DNA from: Paramacrobiotus metropolitanus
Lineage: Eukaryota > Tardigrada > Eutardigrada > Parachela > Macrobiotidae
Direction of reading: 5' to 3'
Length of the DNA: 64,000 nt
Assembly (NCBI RefSeq): GCF_019649055.1
Contig: NW_026570393.1
Coordinates: forward strand, 144,053 to 208,052
How positions within the stretch are numbered: the first letter of the stretch is position 1; every line of letters begins with the position of its first letter. Shown here piece by piece: positions 31,858-43,687 of the stretch. The notes under the pieces were generated by a model. The model was not told the origin of the DNA, searched no databases, and saw nothing but the letters and a program-made list of their open reading frames with translations. Position numbers and translations under genes: made by a program.

Positions 31858-33656
31858 TTAGAGAAATTAATGGTGATAATTAATTATAGCGGATTTTGTG
31901 ATTAATTGCAGAATGAAGAAGTGCTCCATAAATCACGCGGTACATGGTGTGTGTTGCAAAATTATTTGCAGACTGCACATCGATCACGCTGTATGGCATT
32001 AAGCGGGGAGCTATTGCTACTTACTGTTGACTGGTTAGGTAACACATGTCGCTGCAATACACACAACGGTTTAACAGATTGTGGTAGTGTGAGTTTTTCT
32101 TTCAATGTGCGCGTTTTTCACCAGGAAATTTATTGCATGTAAGCTGGCACAACAGGTGTCATGATTGGTGCGAGGTAGAAAAAGAAGAAAGAATGTGCAG
32201 AAAGTGTGGAAAATGCATCTTTTTTGTCTTTTGCGGCGTGATTGACGGGGCCTGGTTTGGCCGCGGGCGGTGTGGGTGATAATTGTGAAAGTGAGTGTAT
32301 TGTAGAGTCTTAATGGAAGCCACTTGTGCTAAAGTCGGTAATCGACAAATCCATTTATAATTACCGAACAAATTTTTCAAATAAAAACTGCAATTAGCAC
32401 ATCAGAGAAATGTTTTCTTCAAAGAAAGAATCCACAAAATTTAATTAGTTAGTTCCCATCTTTTGCAGGAGGGTACTTGCATCTATGAGTACACAGTCTG
32501 TACGCTCATTAACAATTTAGTCGTTGCTATCGAAAATCAGCATTATTAAAACAAATTCACGGCATCAATTTCCGTACACTTAAAGTGAACTAAGCGAAGA
32601 AGAATACTCGTAATAAAGGCAATATACCAAATATCCCAATTCCAAGCTAACTGCACATTCAAAACATTCACGGGAAGCAAAACTACAAATAAGTCGTGAC
32701 AAAAATGAATACAAAAGCGGGACGTCGCAAAGGGACAAATTTCTTGTCAATTAAGCCGAGTGTGGAAAAAGAAATAAGTCGCAAAGCTAGCGATTGCTCA
32801 GCTAGTGCCAGTGATACTTAAGAATAAAGAATTTGATCCTGCGAAGACCATCCACGGGATCTCCGCGGATCCCGGAGTTTGCACATCTATATCAATTTTG
32901 CGGCGTTCACAAGCCACAGCCTGCTATTAAAGTTGCAATCACAGTGATCTCATCTACTGCGCGGCTGTCAAGGGTACTCGTACCGGTATGGTTTGTTCAC
33001 ATGATATGTGCAGGCGGTACTGTTTGCCGATGTTTTTTACATGTTGTCGGTAGCATCTTATCATTCTAGCAACAATACACTCACGACAATTATATAATTA
33101 ATTTGACGTTGAGCATATAATATAGAAATGCGCTAAGTTCCGCCAATAAACCGCGAATTAGCTGGTGGCACGCCATTTCGTCGACGGCCACGAAGCCAAA
33201 CAGATATGGATGTCGGCCCGTTACAAAGTCGAGCTAGCGTTTTGCTCAGCCGTCTGAGTTTTCTTAAGATTCTTTAGTTATCGTAAGTTTCTTCAGCTTT
33301 TGCCTTCCTGACGGTCGACGTCTGGAAGCCGACCCTGTGACGGTGGACGCAGTGTTAGTCGACATAGTGTCGATGAGCCGAATTGTTGTGACTGTGTTAA
33401 AAAATTTGGGAAATTTGTAAACAACTAAGACCATACAAAAGGTTAGAATAAAGCGAAGTAACTATTTCATGGAAGTAATGTAAGAGCAACCGACGAGCCA
33501 ATGATGGTGTTGCCAAAAGACAGGGTGCAAACTCGTTGGAAGTTGAGAGCTAAGATTACGTTTGTACGAGCTTTATTATTATGACGACATAAGAGCAGAC
33601 ACACCAAGTCTGGTCGGTGATTTTCCGGACATGATAGCAAACAAAGCGCACGGCCA
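31858..33656. other. Upstream/intergenic region, no gene seen
   Basis: This region would hold the promoter of the Fuseless-like gene. There are only short open frames and no motif I can defend. Confidence 0.5.
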
Positions 33657-33902
33657 CTACGTTACCGGATAACAGGCTACCTGATTGTGTAAATCTTCGT
33701 CTTCTGCCTTTAGGAAACTTAGAGCAAACCATAGGTTATCGTGATAGGCAGCAGCAACGCACCTGTAACCGTTAATTTTGCTAATCCGAAGAATCTTTCC
33801 GGCATTCCCTACTATCGGTGCCATTTGAGCCGAGACAGGATAATACAATGATACGTCGATAATACAGCAACTAGAATTACTGAAAATAAAAATAATAATC
33901 AT
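33657..33902 (-). CDS. Possible small secreted ORF (81 aa), doubtful
   Basis: The ATG-started frame opens with a hydrophobic run MIIIFIFSNSSCCIIDV, then YYPVSAQMAP, where a signal-peptide cleavage could fall. The rest is short with a few cysteines. No family is recognised. It is on the same strand as the surrounding genes, 110 bp beyond the end of the LRR-like gene A, and could equally be chance. Confidence 0.25.
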   Translation of the reverse strand: MIIIFIFSNSSCCIIDVSLYYPVSAQMAPIVGNAGKILRISKINGYRCVAAAYHDNLWFALSFLKAEDEDLHNQVACYPVT

Positions 33903-34011
33903 GGATTTACTCCATTAACACTGCGTCGTACGAAAAGCAAAGATTCACGTAACGGTTAAAATTTCCCGATGGTATCAGAATTGTTCGTGCCACCGGAAAT
34001 TTTAAAGAAGT

Positions 34012-34909
34012 TTAGCAGTCCTTCTCATCGTTGAGCGAGAATTCGATCTGGAAATTGTTGATGTCAGCCATTCCAGATGGAAACGGTTTTGTAGCGCAGT
34101 TGATGGGTAAATAAACTTCATTTCGTGTGTATGCACTACTTTTCCAGGCACCGTTGGTATTGAAAACTTGACCGCTCTCACTGTGATTCATTAAGGCTTT
34201 ATTACTGCTCCTCCATTGTCGAAAAGAGGCAAAGTCACAACTGCAATGCAGGCGATTTAAGTAATTTTTGACGTCTTGATTGAAAGTCCACATTTTTGCG
34301 ATTCCATCCTCCAGCGCAAGAATACGCAGTGACGGTAAATTTGTGAAGGTGCCCTCTCCCAGGCTACGGATTGTGCAATTTATAAGATCGATTATCCTCA
34401 ACTTTCGTGAGTATTTGAAGTCGTCCTTTTGATATCCATGTTGTAAAATTAGCTAGCTGAAACACAAGAAGGCTAGGAAAGCGCAACTCGCCCAGTTTCC
34501 GAGTGGGCTGAACGTTAGTGAATGCGCAATTCCATATATTGCAGGCGACTATTTGTCTCCGCACCGGAGCCATATTGTCGAATGATATCTGATGCCCTCC
34601 ACAGATATCTAACCTAGTTGCACGCGGCGGTGTTTTGGCCATTGCGGTCGTTATTTGCATAATTTCTTCTGACCGTGCCTGGTTAAGGCAAGAAATATCC
34701 AAAGATTTGTACATTGTGCAGTTTGTTTTCGTCGCGGTAGGTGGCCAGCAATTTGCGGTAAACTGCAATCTGCACTGGTCAAATGTCATTGGTTCCATGC
34801 TGAAAATGAAAGATTCACTGGATGCCGCATCATCTTCTCCGCAAGATTCTCTTTTCACAGAATCTTTAAAAAATGCAAATGATGATTGGATTAGTACTCG
34901 AAGAAACAC
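34012..34909 (-). pseudogene. LRR-like gene A (damaged frame)
   Basis: This is one of three paralogues. The N-terminal part has a Cys-containing domain (EPMTFDQCRLQFTANCWPP, NCTMYKSLDISC), then a strand-rich region (RRQIVACNIWNCAF, LRFPSLLVFQLANF). The C-terminal part has two leucine-rich-repeat-like units (LRIIDLINCTIRSLGEGTF, LPSLRILALEDG) and a cysteine-bearing cap LHCSCDFASFRQW...LPINCA, like an LRRCT. By comparison with copies B and C, the frame shifts twice within about 60 bp near 34400-34460, so this copy is probably dead unless the assembly is wrong. No signal peptide is seen at the 5' end, so an upstream exon may exist. Probably an extracellular binding protein by type. Confidence 0.6.
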
Positions 34910-35023
34910 TGGCGCTTTTTATAAAAAATTTTTATGTTTGTGTTCCTGTGTCGGCTGTAAGCCAACTTTTGGGGGAAATATAAATGCTTTTCACAACGCG
35001 GAATGGTTTTGAAACAAAACAAC

Positions 35024-35881
35024 CTACATACATGGCGTGAGCGAGTTTATACGAAACTTACCTTCTGGCGCGTTGATGGAAAACTCATATTTGGCTGTGA
35101 TCAACAAATGCTGGACCAGTCGGAAACTGCGCTGCTGCACAATCGATCGGCAGGTATACATCTTCCGTTTGCATGTCACCGTTCCTCCAAGAATATGGAA
35201 TTCTGTAGATTTCACTGTCAGAAGCCCGTCGCAGCAACCGCCAGTTTCGACTCCACCATTGTCGAAACCATGCGAATTCGCAATCACAATGAAGTCTTTT
35301 CAGATATTCGCGCAAAGAAACACTAAACGTATTTAGGTCGTTCAGATTAAACTCCAATGACAAAAGTGTCAGCGCAGGAAGATCTGCAAATGTGTGTTTT
35401 TCCAAATTTTTAACCGTTGTATTGCTGAAGAGAATAACCTTTAGGCTGTATGACGAGCTGAAGTCAGCTTGCCGGATTTCCAAATCATAGCAGTTAATAA
35501 GTGAAAATGATAACAAATTTACAAAATGCATTTGAGGCAGCTTCCTGTGTGGCGTTGGGTGTGCAGTTGTACAGTTTAAATAGGACGACCCGTTTTCGAA
35601 TCGGAGCGAAACTGTGGTACTGAATTTGTTCTCCATCAAACATACTGATTCGAACTGCTCTAAGCGGAAATGCCGACATCGAGTTGGACATTTCATGAAG
35701 CTGCACCGAGGTTTCTGCCTTGCCGCAGTTGATATCAACGCCTTGTGTAAAAGTGCAGTTTGAAGGCGAATATCCGACTGCAAAGCAGTTTGCGGTAAAA
35801 CTGTAAAGCACATTCTTCTAGAGTCATAGGCTCTTGGGAAAATTGTGGAAGCGGTTCCATTGTGGCCTCCAGTTTCGGCAT
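35024..35881 (-). pseudogene. LRR-like gene B (damaged frame)
   Basis: This is a paralogue of A and C. It starts near MPKLEATMEPLPQFSQEPM at 35881, followed by TLEECALQFTANCFAVGYSPSNC, the domain with FDGEQIQYHSFAPIRKRVVLFKLYNC, and LRR-like units (LLSFSLINCYDLEI, LKVILFSNTTVKNLEKHTF, LPALTLLSLEFN). The cap is LHCDCEFAWFRQWW...LPIDCAAA. The frame changes near 35550 and again near 35090 relative to copy C. The short 5' region has no credible signal peptide in frame. Similarity to C is clearly higher than to A in the cap (FRQWWS, PIDCAAA). Confidence 0.65.
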
Positions 35882-36155
35882 GTCGATCTCTAATAATTCA
35901 ACGACAGCCACAGTTTCATTTTTGCTTTAGATGAACTGGCTTTGCGCACTGGTCAATAGATCATAACGCGGCAAAACAGCGGCTGCTGCTATCTGTTTTT
36001 GCCAACAGCTCACTTAATACATTTACCGAAGGAATTTCAAAATGCGCTATTAAGTTTCGTCTGTCGTTGTTCGCTACTTTGCTTCGAAATGTTTCAGAAA
36101 TATTTCCGACCGAAGTAGTGCGGGTTTTATTACCAGAATTTGTTTACGAACACCG

Positions 36156-36411
36156 TTGTGAAGGCCGATAGCTCCGCTTTCTTGATTGGCCATTCGCTGT
36201 TGTGTTTCGCTGTTCTGGGGATTTCATCCCACACATTTCTGCGGTGTTTTGACGGATCTACAGCACAGCTGTGCTGGCTGTAGGATCCGATCTCATTAGT
36301 CTGGTGTTTGCTGCGCCACGGTGCGCGAGTTAGATTTCGGCAAAAAGCCTCAATCCGGGTTCGCCGCTGTTTCGCCGTCGAAGGTACGTGGGCGCCCATA
36401 AGGCTCCACGT
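36156..36411 (-). repeat. Dispersed ~245-bp repeat, copy 3, with 7-bp flanking duplication
   Basis: This is the reverse-complement copy of the repeat at 7715-7958. Shared words include GCGCACCGTGGCGCAGC, GTGCTG(C/T)AGATCCGTCA and AAATCCCCAGAA. It is more diverged than copies 1 and 2. It is flanked by AACACCG at 36149-36155 and 36412-36418, a probable 7-bp target-site duplication, which supports true insertion. Confidence 0.75.
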
Positions 36412-36540
36412 AACACCGCTTACCGTTACAATTTGTCGGCTTGTCGTCGCTCAATTTAAATTGTGTCAAACCTGAAACAAGTTGTTTTTTACAGAATTTA
36501 GTTTTACCCTAAAGGTTCAAGGTCGTGCTCGTCCGCGGCT

Positions 36541-38337
36541 TTAAAAGTGACTGTGATTGTGACCTTTGAATGATCTCTTATTAATACCTGCAAAGTTAAC
36601 GGCAGCCGCTGGTGAGCATCCAAATCGCCGGTGAATTCTAGCTATGTCCAGTGGACTGAGGTTGTCATTCTGACCAATCTTAGCTCGCTTCCTTGAAGGA
36701 ACAATCGTTGGAATCTCCGCATCCTTTGCAAAAGCATTGTATTTATAGTGCAGAATCGATTCGTAGTCGTATGGAAGATCGTAAGTATTTCCAGCATGCT
36801 GAGTAAATTGTTCACGGTCTCCTATAACTTAAGTTATAAATTAAGGGCCGGGTAAAACAGACGCTATGAAATTCTCGACAAGAGTAATCAAATTGTTCTT
36901 GTATATGCCGTACCGCTGGCGATGTTATCCCAGATGATTTTAATGTGGTGATCTCTATCTTGGCGAGAATGCTCATGAAAGAATCCCATAACGTGCATCA
37001 GCTCGTGCTGTACGTCTCCATGTTTCTTTAAGCAACCAGGTGCGTAGGTGACAAACTGCTTTCCACCCATTCTGCCGATGTTGGACATGCATCTGCAGTA
37101 AAAAATGCAGTGTAACAAAAGCTACTCGAGTAGCTGTTGTACGGCTTCCACTCATCCACTGACTGTAGGCCTTTCTGGAAAGAGATGTAATCACTCTCGG
37201 ATGTCCGTCGAATGAACTTGATGCAGTATCCGGTGAGGTGACTGATAATGTCCATTGACTCCAGAATTATTTGCACTTCACTTGAACCTAAGATATGTTT
37301 GTCGGCATGTTTTTGTCATCCGTATACTCTATAGTATTACTCTGTGCTTACTGGAGTTACTGGACACTTTTTTACTCTTATGGACACAACAAAATCGACA
37401 AGTTGCATAAGGACCCATGTAACTGCCGACACTAACGCGGGCAATAGTGCAAAACAGGTATCAAATAAATACGATACAATGCACAGCTAACAGCTGTAGG
37501 CAAATGACATTACTTAACTTCCTCCTTACTCATAGTTGCGAACTGCTTTCTTGAGAACTCGTATGGTATCGTATTGTTAGGCCAAAGGGAAGTATTGTCG
37601 TCAATGGCATTGGCTGCTCCGTGGAGAAGCTGTAATTGGGAGATACATAACGTATCGCTTACGGCTTATACCAACGCGTATACGATCGTATAATTATAAT
37701 GTATCGCGCATACGATCGCGGTAAGTACGATATCCCTTACGGTTTTGTAGATAATTATTGTCGCACTGTGCAATATAAGATAACAGTATCTGTAAAGGGT
37801 AAGTATATCTGTAAAGGGTAAGTATTTAGTTGTGTATTTTTTGTCATGAACATTTCCGCTGAGGACTTCTGTTGCGAAATATCAATCTGAATCAGCAAAT
37901 GCAGATTACGAAAACATCCGTATTTGATTCACATATCTGTCACCAACAATGTTTACTGCTTCGAGCAAGTGTTTTTGAAAAAAATTAGCCCAGAATGTGC
38001 AGAGTTTCCGGTACAGTGCCGTCTAAATGCTGTTAAAATTTGTTTTCGTACATCTGCACTTGCCTCCAAAGTTTGCAGCCCGACAATGTCGCCTTCTAGC
38101 AGATCACTGTCGTATCGTACCGCGTCATCGCTATTTGCCAGCATGTCCGGATGGATAAAGTCGCGCCAGTCTGTTAAACCGCAACAGGGCAATTAAAACA
38201 GACTGTCGTGAACATATTGTTATAGGAAAGCCTAGTGACTTACTTTCTGGCAGTTGTGTTGCCCATGCAGAACAGAACGCAGCAAAAGGTGCAAACAATA
38301 AGCAGGAAATTCGTGGAGACCGGACCTTGGGCGTCAT
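36541..38337 (-). CDS. Astacin-type zinc metalloprotease 1, six exons
   Basis: A secreted M12A endopeptidase of 294 aa. The exons, on minus, are 38337-38244, 38170-38064, 37629-37530, 37287-37164, 37092-36914 and 36821-36541, with all phases consistent. Exon 1 encodes a signal peptide (ISCLLFAPFAAFCSAWA). Exon 2 holds a short propeptide with LLEGDIVG, the place of the inhibitory aspartate switch. Exon 3 has the start of the protease (NNTIPYEF), exon 5 the zinc site HELMHVMGFFHEHSRQDRD, exon 6 the Met-turn ESILHY and a cysteine near the end (RRFGCSP). The exon 2 donor is GCAAGT, a GC-AG intron, where gene 2 has GTTAGT. There is no CUB or EGF tail, so it is a minimal astacin. The exon 4 donors are weak (GTCAGT). 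Confidence 0.9.
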
Positions 38338-39262
38338 GGTTGTACGTCACCAGGTCACCTCACAAAATTTTTTTATACAATACTGTGGCAGTGTGCTGCT
38401 AGCTACACTGCTGCAGTAAACTTGCGCTGTGCAATAGCAGTTAATTTACCGTCGGCAACACACCGTATTCTGTAAGCACCAGGCAACATGTAGCTACGCT
38501 CCCTAGTTTCCCTTGCTTCTGCCTGTCATGGAGGAATTTAATTTGTTGGTGCCATTGGCTAACGTGCCAAACCAGTTTGCGCGCATTCGTTAGGGCGGTG
38601 ATACATTTTGCTGGTCCCACAACCAGCTAATTTATGCAAATTGTAAAAGCCATAATGTACGTCCAAACCAAAGAACAGGTCGCACAATGAATCAGCCGAC
38701 TGGGAAAACAGGATCGCAGCTCAACCGCAAAATGCATATTATTATTGTTGCAGTTTCAGATACAAGATGTACGATACTCGTACTATGCTGTCAAAGAAAT
38801 GCTTTAGTACCAGCTTTTGCAGTGGGTGTTCCGTATAAATATTATTACTGTAAAAGAACTAGTCATGTACTGGCAACAGTCTGTGCACATAAGTACAAGT
38901 ATGCTTCCGCAGATTTACATCAAAATGATGGTCAGGATTCAAGAATGCATCATATCAGTATTTCGTACCACCATCGTTTGTAGCTTGCCTTTTTACTCCA
39001 GTCTAATACATCTAATGTTTCCAGAATTCGTTTTGTATTATTATCACATTTACTTTCCCTATTCATAGGAGCCGTCACTAACCGCACTATGAACTGCTGC
39101 TCTTGAACAAATGATATAAGAGAGAAATGCGGTTATTATTTTTAGGATGCTTTACACAGAGCCCCTTTTAATTTACATCAAAATAAAAGTCCAACATTGC
39201 TTCGTTTCGTATTACGTATATATATTTCTCAATGGCTATTTTTCATGCGCAGCTGCACAATT
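38338..39262. other. Intergenic, no gene seen
   Basis: This lies upstream of astacin 1 and downstream of LRR-like gene C. Only short open frames occur; nothing is supportable. Confidence 0.5.
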
Positions 39263-40112
39263 TCAACGCAACTTGCACTCTGGCACGTTGATCGAGAATT
39301 CATACTGTCGATAGTTAACGGATGCGGAACCAGTTGGCAACTCAGCCGCAGCACAATCAATCGGCAGATACACATTTTCCTTCTTCAAGGCATCGTTTCC
39401 CCAAGCACTGGGCAGCCTATAAACCTCGTTTTCAGAAGCCTGTCGTTGCAGCTGCCAGCTATTGCTCCACCACTGTCGAAACCATACAAATTCGCAGCCG
39501 CAATGCAGTTCCTTCAAATACTTGCGCAGGGGTAAACTAAATACATCCATCTCGTTCAGGTTATTCTCCAAAGATAGCAGTTGTAGCGCCGGAAGATCTG
39601 TAAAGGTGCTCCTCTCCAAGCGCCTAATCGTTGAATTGGAGAAAGTGATCATTCGAAGTTTAATCGACTGGCTGAATGAAATCTCCTCTATTGATCTCCA
39701 AACCATAGCAGTGTGCCAGGCTGAAGGATAGCAAGCTTGTAAAACGCAAGTTGAAAAGCTTTTGCGTCACATGTCCCGCTGAGCAGTTTTTAAGGTCAAA
39801 TCGAACAATCTGCTTCCGAATCGGACCAAAGCTGTGGGACTTAATTTGCTCTCCGTCAAAAACAGTCACGCTCACGGCTCTCAACGAATAATTTGTCATG
39901 GCCAAGGTCGTTTGGTGTAGTTCCTCCGAGGTCTCTTGCCCGTTGCAGTTGATCTGCATACCCTGTGATAAGCTGCAGTCTGAGAGCGAGAATCGGACCG
40001 GACGGCAGTTTGAGGTAAATTGCAGTGCACACTCTGTTAAAGTCATGGGCTCGGGAGAAAGCTGCGGAAACGGCTCCATTACAGCTGCCATTTCCGGATT
40101 AGCATCGGCTCC
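39263..40112 (-). pseudogene. LRR-like gene C (one frame shift)
   Basis: This is the best-preserved member of the trio. A strong acceptor (TTTGCATTATACAG) precedes 40112, so an upstream exon is likely. Order of parts: MEPFPQLSPEPMTLTECALQFTSNC, DCSLSQGMQINC, FDGEQIKSHSFGPIRKQIVRFDLKNC, LRR-like units (LLSFSLAHCYGLEI; LRMITFSNSTIRRLERSTF; LPALQLLSLENN) and the cap LHCGCEFVWFRQWW...LPIDCAAAE. It ends PECKLR. One extra base near 39675-39690 breaks the frame relative to B. It could be a real gene with an assembly error; transcripts would tell. Probably a secreted or surface protein. Confidence 0.65.
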
Positions 40113-41200
40113 TGTATAATGCAAAGACAAGTCCTACAATTTCGGTCGTCCTGCTGCTTGGAAATCTATAGAAGAGTTTTGACTTTGTCGTTTGATGAAG
40201 TGACTTTCTACGTCATTTCATTCTGATACTCTGGACATGTTCTACTGAGATTTTTGAAGGCTTTTTTCTCTTAGGTCACACTAACATGCTACCTTTGTAC
40301 AGCTATTGCTTGAAATTTATGCAAGTCCAACATTTCCACGAACTTTTGAAACATTTTGCAGCAAAAAGGTAAGATTCGAAAGTTATCGTACGATCATAAA
40401 CTAATGTTCAGGAAAACGCACCTGTACCTACCATAGGTTAACCGTAAATTCAGCCCCATAAATTCACGCATCTGTTAACTGCGTTTAATTTAATGGCGTT
40501 TAATACAAACTCACCCGGGGGTGGCGGTTTTCCTGGCTTACAATTGTTAGAGTCGTTCAGTCTGGGATGTGTCAGCCCTAGAACAGAATAATGATAAAGT
40601 GGTGGTGGTCTCTGAGGGCAGAACAATTTACGCTGTTCAATATTCTCCGACGCTAAATAGTATAACGCTCCGACGCTAATAGCGCTCAGCGCACACTCTG
40701 GACCAAAGGAACTAAAACTACAACACTGAAGAGAAAATAGAATGCAATGGGTTTATGGACTTTTGGCGCATGATGTGGTTTGACCTTTTTAATGTGACAG
40801 TGTGAGTAGGACTCCATTTCAAAATTGTTTAGAATTCTCTTTCTTTCTCTTTTCTCCTTTCGTGGCTTACCTTTTACGAAACAAAATATAATAACGTATG
40901 AAGTATCATTAACGTTTATGGTGATAAAGTGATGCTGAAGTAGTTTAAACTGGATTTTTGCAAAGCCAGCCAATTCTGTCTGAATGAGGACAAAAAAATC
41001 AATATACTATATCTCAATTTTTTAAGCGAATGTAATGGTCGCTTTTCCATTTTAACTTCTGTTATTTCACTGGTGATAACTGGTGGTTATTTCACTGGTG
41101 CTCGAATACAGACTGCTGCTGTCATGCTCGCAACTTTCAGAAAAGCTTATGCTCGGAATCCAAGGCCTCGATTCAGATGCACAAAGTGACCTTTGAATAG
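40113..41200. other. Intergenic or upstream exon region of LRR gene C
   Basis: It probably contains the first exon of LRR-like gene C, but I could not identify one with a signal peptide and matching splice phase. No repeats were noticed. Confidence 0.4.
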
Positions 41201-42426
41201 CTAAGTGCTACCTGCAAAGTTGGCAGCGGCTGCTGGTAAGCAGCCAAATCGTCGGTGAATCCTAGCGACGTCCAAGGGGCTAAGGTTATCATTCTGGCCA
41301 ATCCTAGAACGTTTTCTTAGAGGAGCTATCGTTGGAATGGCAGGATCTTTGGCGAAAGCATTAAATTTGTAGTGCATGATTGACTCGTAGTCGTAGGGAA
41401 GGTCATACGTTTTTCCAGCATGCTGTGTAAACTGGTCACGGTCAGCTGTTAACACGGTCATCATGAACGCTCAGAATGCGTCACAGAGCGCGAAGCGTAA
41501 ATCGTTGAACATTCCACAGGCTTACCAATGGCGATATTATCCCAGATGATGAGAATGTGCTGATCTCTGTCTTGGCGAGAATGCTCATGAAAAAATCCCA
41601 TAACATGCATTAGTTCATGCTGCACGTCTCCGTGTTCCTTCAGACAAGCGGATGCGTAGGTCACAAACTGTTTCCCACCTATCCTGCCTATACTGGACAT
41701 ACACCTGTAAAAATCAAGCAGCTGTTAAATCTTAAGTCTTTCTGAAAAACGCTTGTGCGATTATGACGGACTGTAGGCCTTTTTGGAAAGAGATGTAATC
41801 GGCCTCCGAAGTTCGCTGAACAAATTTGACGCAGTTCCCGGTGAGAAGGCTAATAATATCCATGGATTCCAGAATTATTTGCACTTCCCTTGCGCCTGAG
41901 AACGAGAAAACTATTGAAAAGCTGCACTTGAGCAGTTTATATTACCGTTATGTTAACTTATTTCTTACTCATTGTTGCGAATTGTTTTTTGGAAAATTCG
42001 TATGGTATCGTGTTATTGGGCCACAGGGAGCTAGCGTCGTCAATGGCATTGGCTGCTCCGTGGAGAAGCTAAATTTTGATTTCACAAATCAGTTATAAAA
42101 TGCCTTACCGACCAAATAGATTTTCTTAATTAAGTCTCCAGCTTTTCTGCTTAAGACTCACCGCCTACCTAAGAGCAGCCGACAATGCGGTAACCTACTC
42201 TAATATCAGATGGATTACGCAAAATTATCAATGGTGATGCCTGCCTTGCTACTAACCTCCAAAGTTTGCAATCCGACAATGTCGCCTTCTAGTAGATCGC
42301 TGTCGTAGCGAGCCGAACCATCATTGCTTACCAGCATATCTGGATGGATAAAATCTCGCCAGTCTATATAGCAGGAAAACAGTAAATAAGCGGAAATGTG
42401 CAGCAGTAAACAAACAGCGGCTTACT
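41201..42426 (-). CDS. Astacin-type zinc metalloprotease 2, 5' end uncertain
   Basis: This is a tandem paralogue of astacin 1. The exons, on minus, are 42363-42257, 42068-41969, 41895-41772, 41704-41526 and 41445-41201; the first four have exactly the same lengths as in gene 1 (107, 100, 124 and 179 nt). It keeps the propeptide LLEGDIVG, the zinc site HELMHVMGFFHEHSRQDRD and the Met-turn ESIMHY, and ends NFAGST. A donor-like CCAGAAA|GTAAGC at 42426 matches the exon 1 end of gene 1. The frame before it has a stop 10 codons upstream and no signal peptide, so the first exon is missing, further upstream or decayed. All introns are GT-AG. Confidence 0.85.
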
Positions 42427-43687
42427 TTCTGGTAGCACCTGGTTTTGGGCGTTTTATTGTAAATGAAATCAGTACCACCTGGTCTGTTTGTGGTAATTTA
42501 TGGAAATGTGTCGAAATTATTCTCTGTCATAATTCTGAATCGATCTTGAGGAACAGCTTGTAACAGATACTACCTTTCCAGTTAATGGGTCTTCAAGCAT
42601 TAAGCACATTTACTAACTGATTTATTTTGTGGTACTCATATTACTGTGCTGCCCTTTACATATACCTATACAGGTATGAACTATAAGGGGTCTTAATTTC
42701 ACTACAGTAGGGTAAAATCAGCTGTTGGGACTGCGGACAATGGTAATAATCAGTCACTAGTCGTAGTTAAGTACATTAATTTTGTCCGATTGAATTTAAC
42801 CAATAGTTTGTTTCCTCTTGAAACTCTCATCCGACTATCATCACCCATTCAGAGGCACTGTTTATAGTCGCGTTGCTAAACAGGCCAAGAAAAGCAAGTC
42901 TTAGTTTCGGTGGCTGGACAATCTCTTTGAAAACAGAAATGGCAAGTTCAGTCCTCAGTACTTTTCACCAGTCGTGAATGCAGTGCGTGCCTTTTAATTC
43001 GCGTCAGACTTTGTACAAAGCAATGTGTCATTAGAAGAAATTTCAGATAAGAAAAGGTAAGAGATTAATTTTAATATTGTAATTTTCACACCTAGTAACA
43101 TGTTGAGAAGCAGTGTTAGATAAGCAGAACTAGGTGAAACGTTATAGATTTCATCAGTCTCAGAGGCAAGCCCAGAAAAACAACGCAAAAACGCCCTATA
43201 CGTATAACTGATATCTTAATAAATCTTAGATTATGAAAAGGTCAAACATGAGACGCATAACAAATATGCCCCACCAGAGCCCAGTCGCCATGAAAAGGGC
43301 ATCAAAAGGAAACTACTGTGATGAGTATTCGATGTAGTCGAGTCCGAAGCATCCGATCGACAAGTGGCTGTGCACAGCATGTATGCTGACGGATGCAGAA
43401 TGCGGCCATCGACGATGTTGCTCCGGTGCCAAGGCCAGTTATCTCTCACCTTTTGTGCTAAAAGCAGGCTTACCTTTCTGCGTTAAAAGCATGGCATTAT
43501 AGCACCTGGGAGTTAGCAATGCTGTGTTTCGGAAGTTAATATTTAGCTAATCTCAATGCTGCAACAGGATACAATTCAGGCACGTACACAAGTTTAAGGA
43601 AGCAAGGAAGCCTAGCGTTAAAGCAGAAAGCACCATTTTCAGCCAGCAACGCATGCGATTTTATGCACTCTGCGCATCCGCACCTGA
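42427..43687. other. Intergenic, no gene seen
   Basis: Only short open frames occur. It may contain a lost or displaced first exon of astacin 2, but none could be identified. Confidence 0.45.

Noticed and set aside
35085-35813. A 242-codon frame on minus in LRR gene B taken as one protein
   Set aside because: Only its second half matches paralogues A and C; the first half is the wrong frame of the Cys-containing domain, so the start at 35813 is not real.
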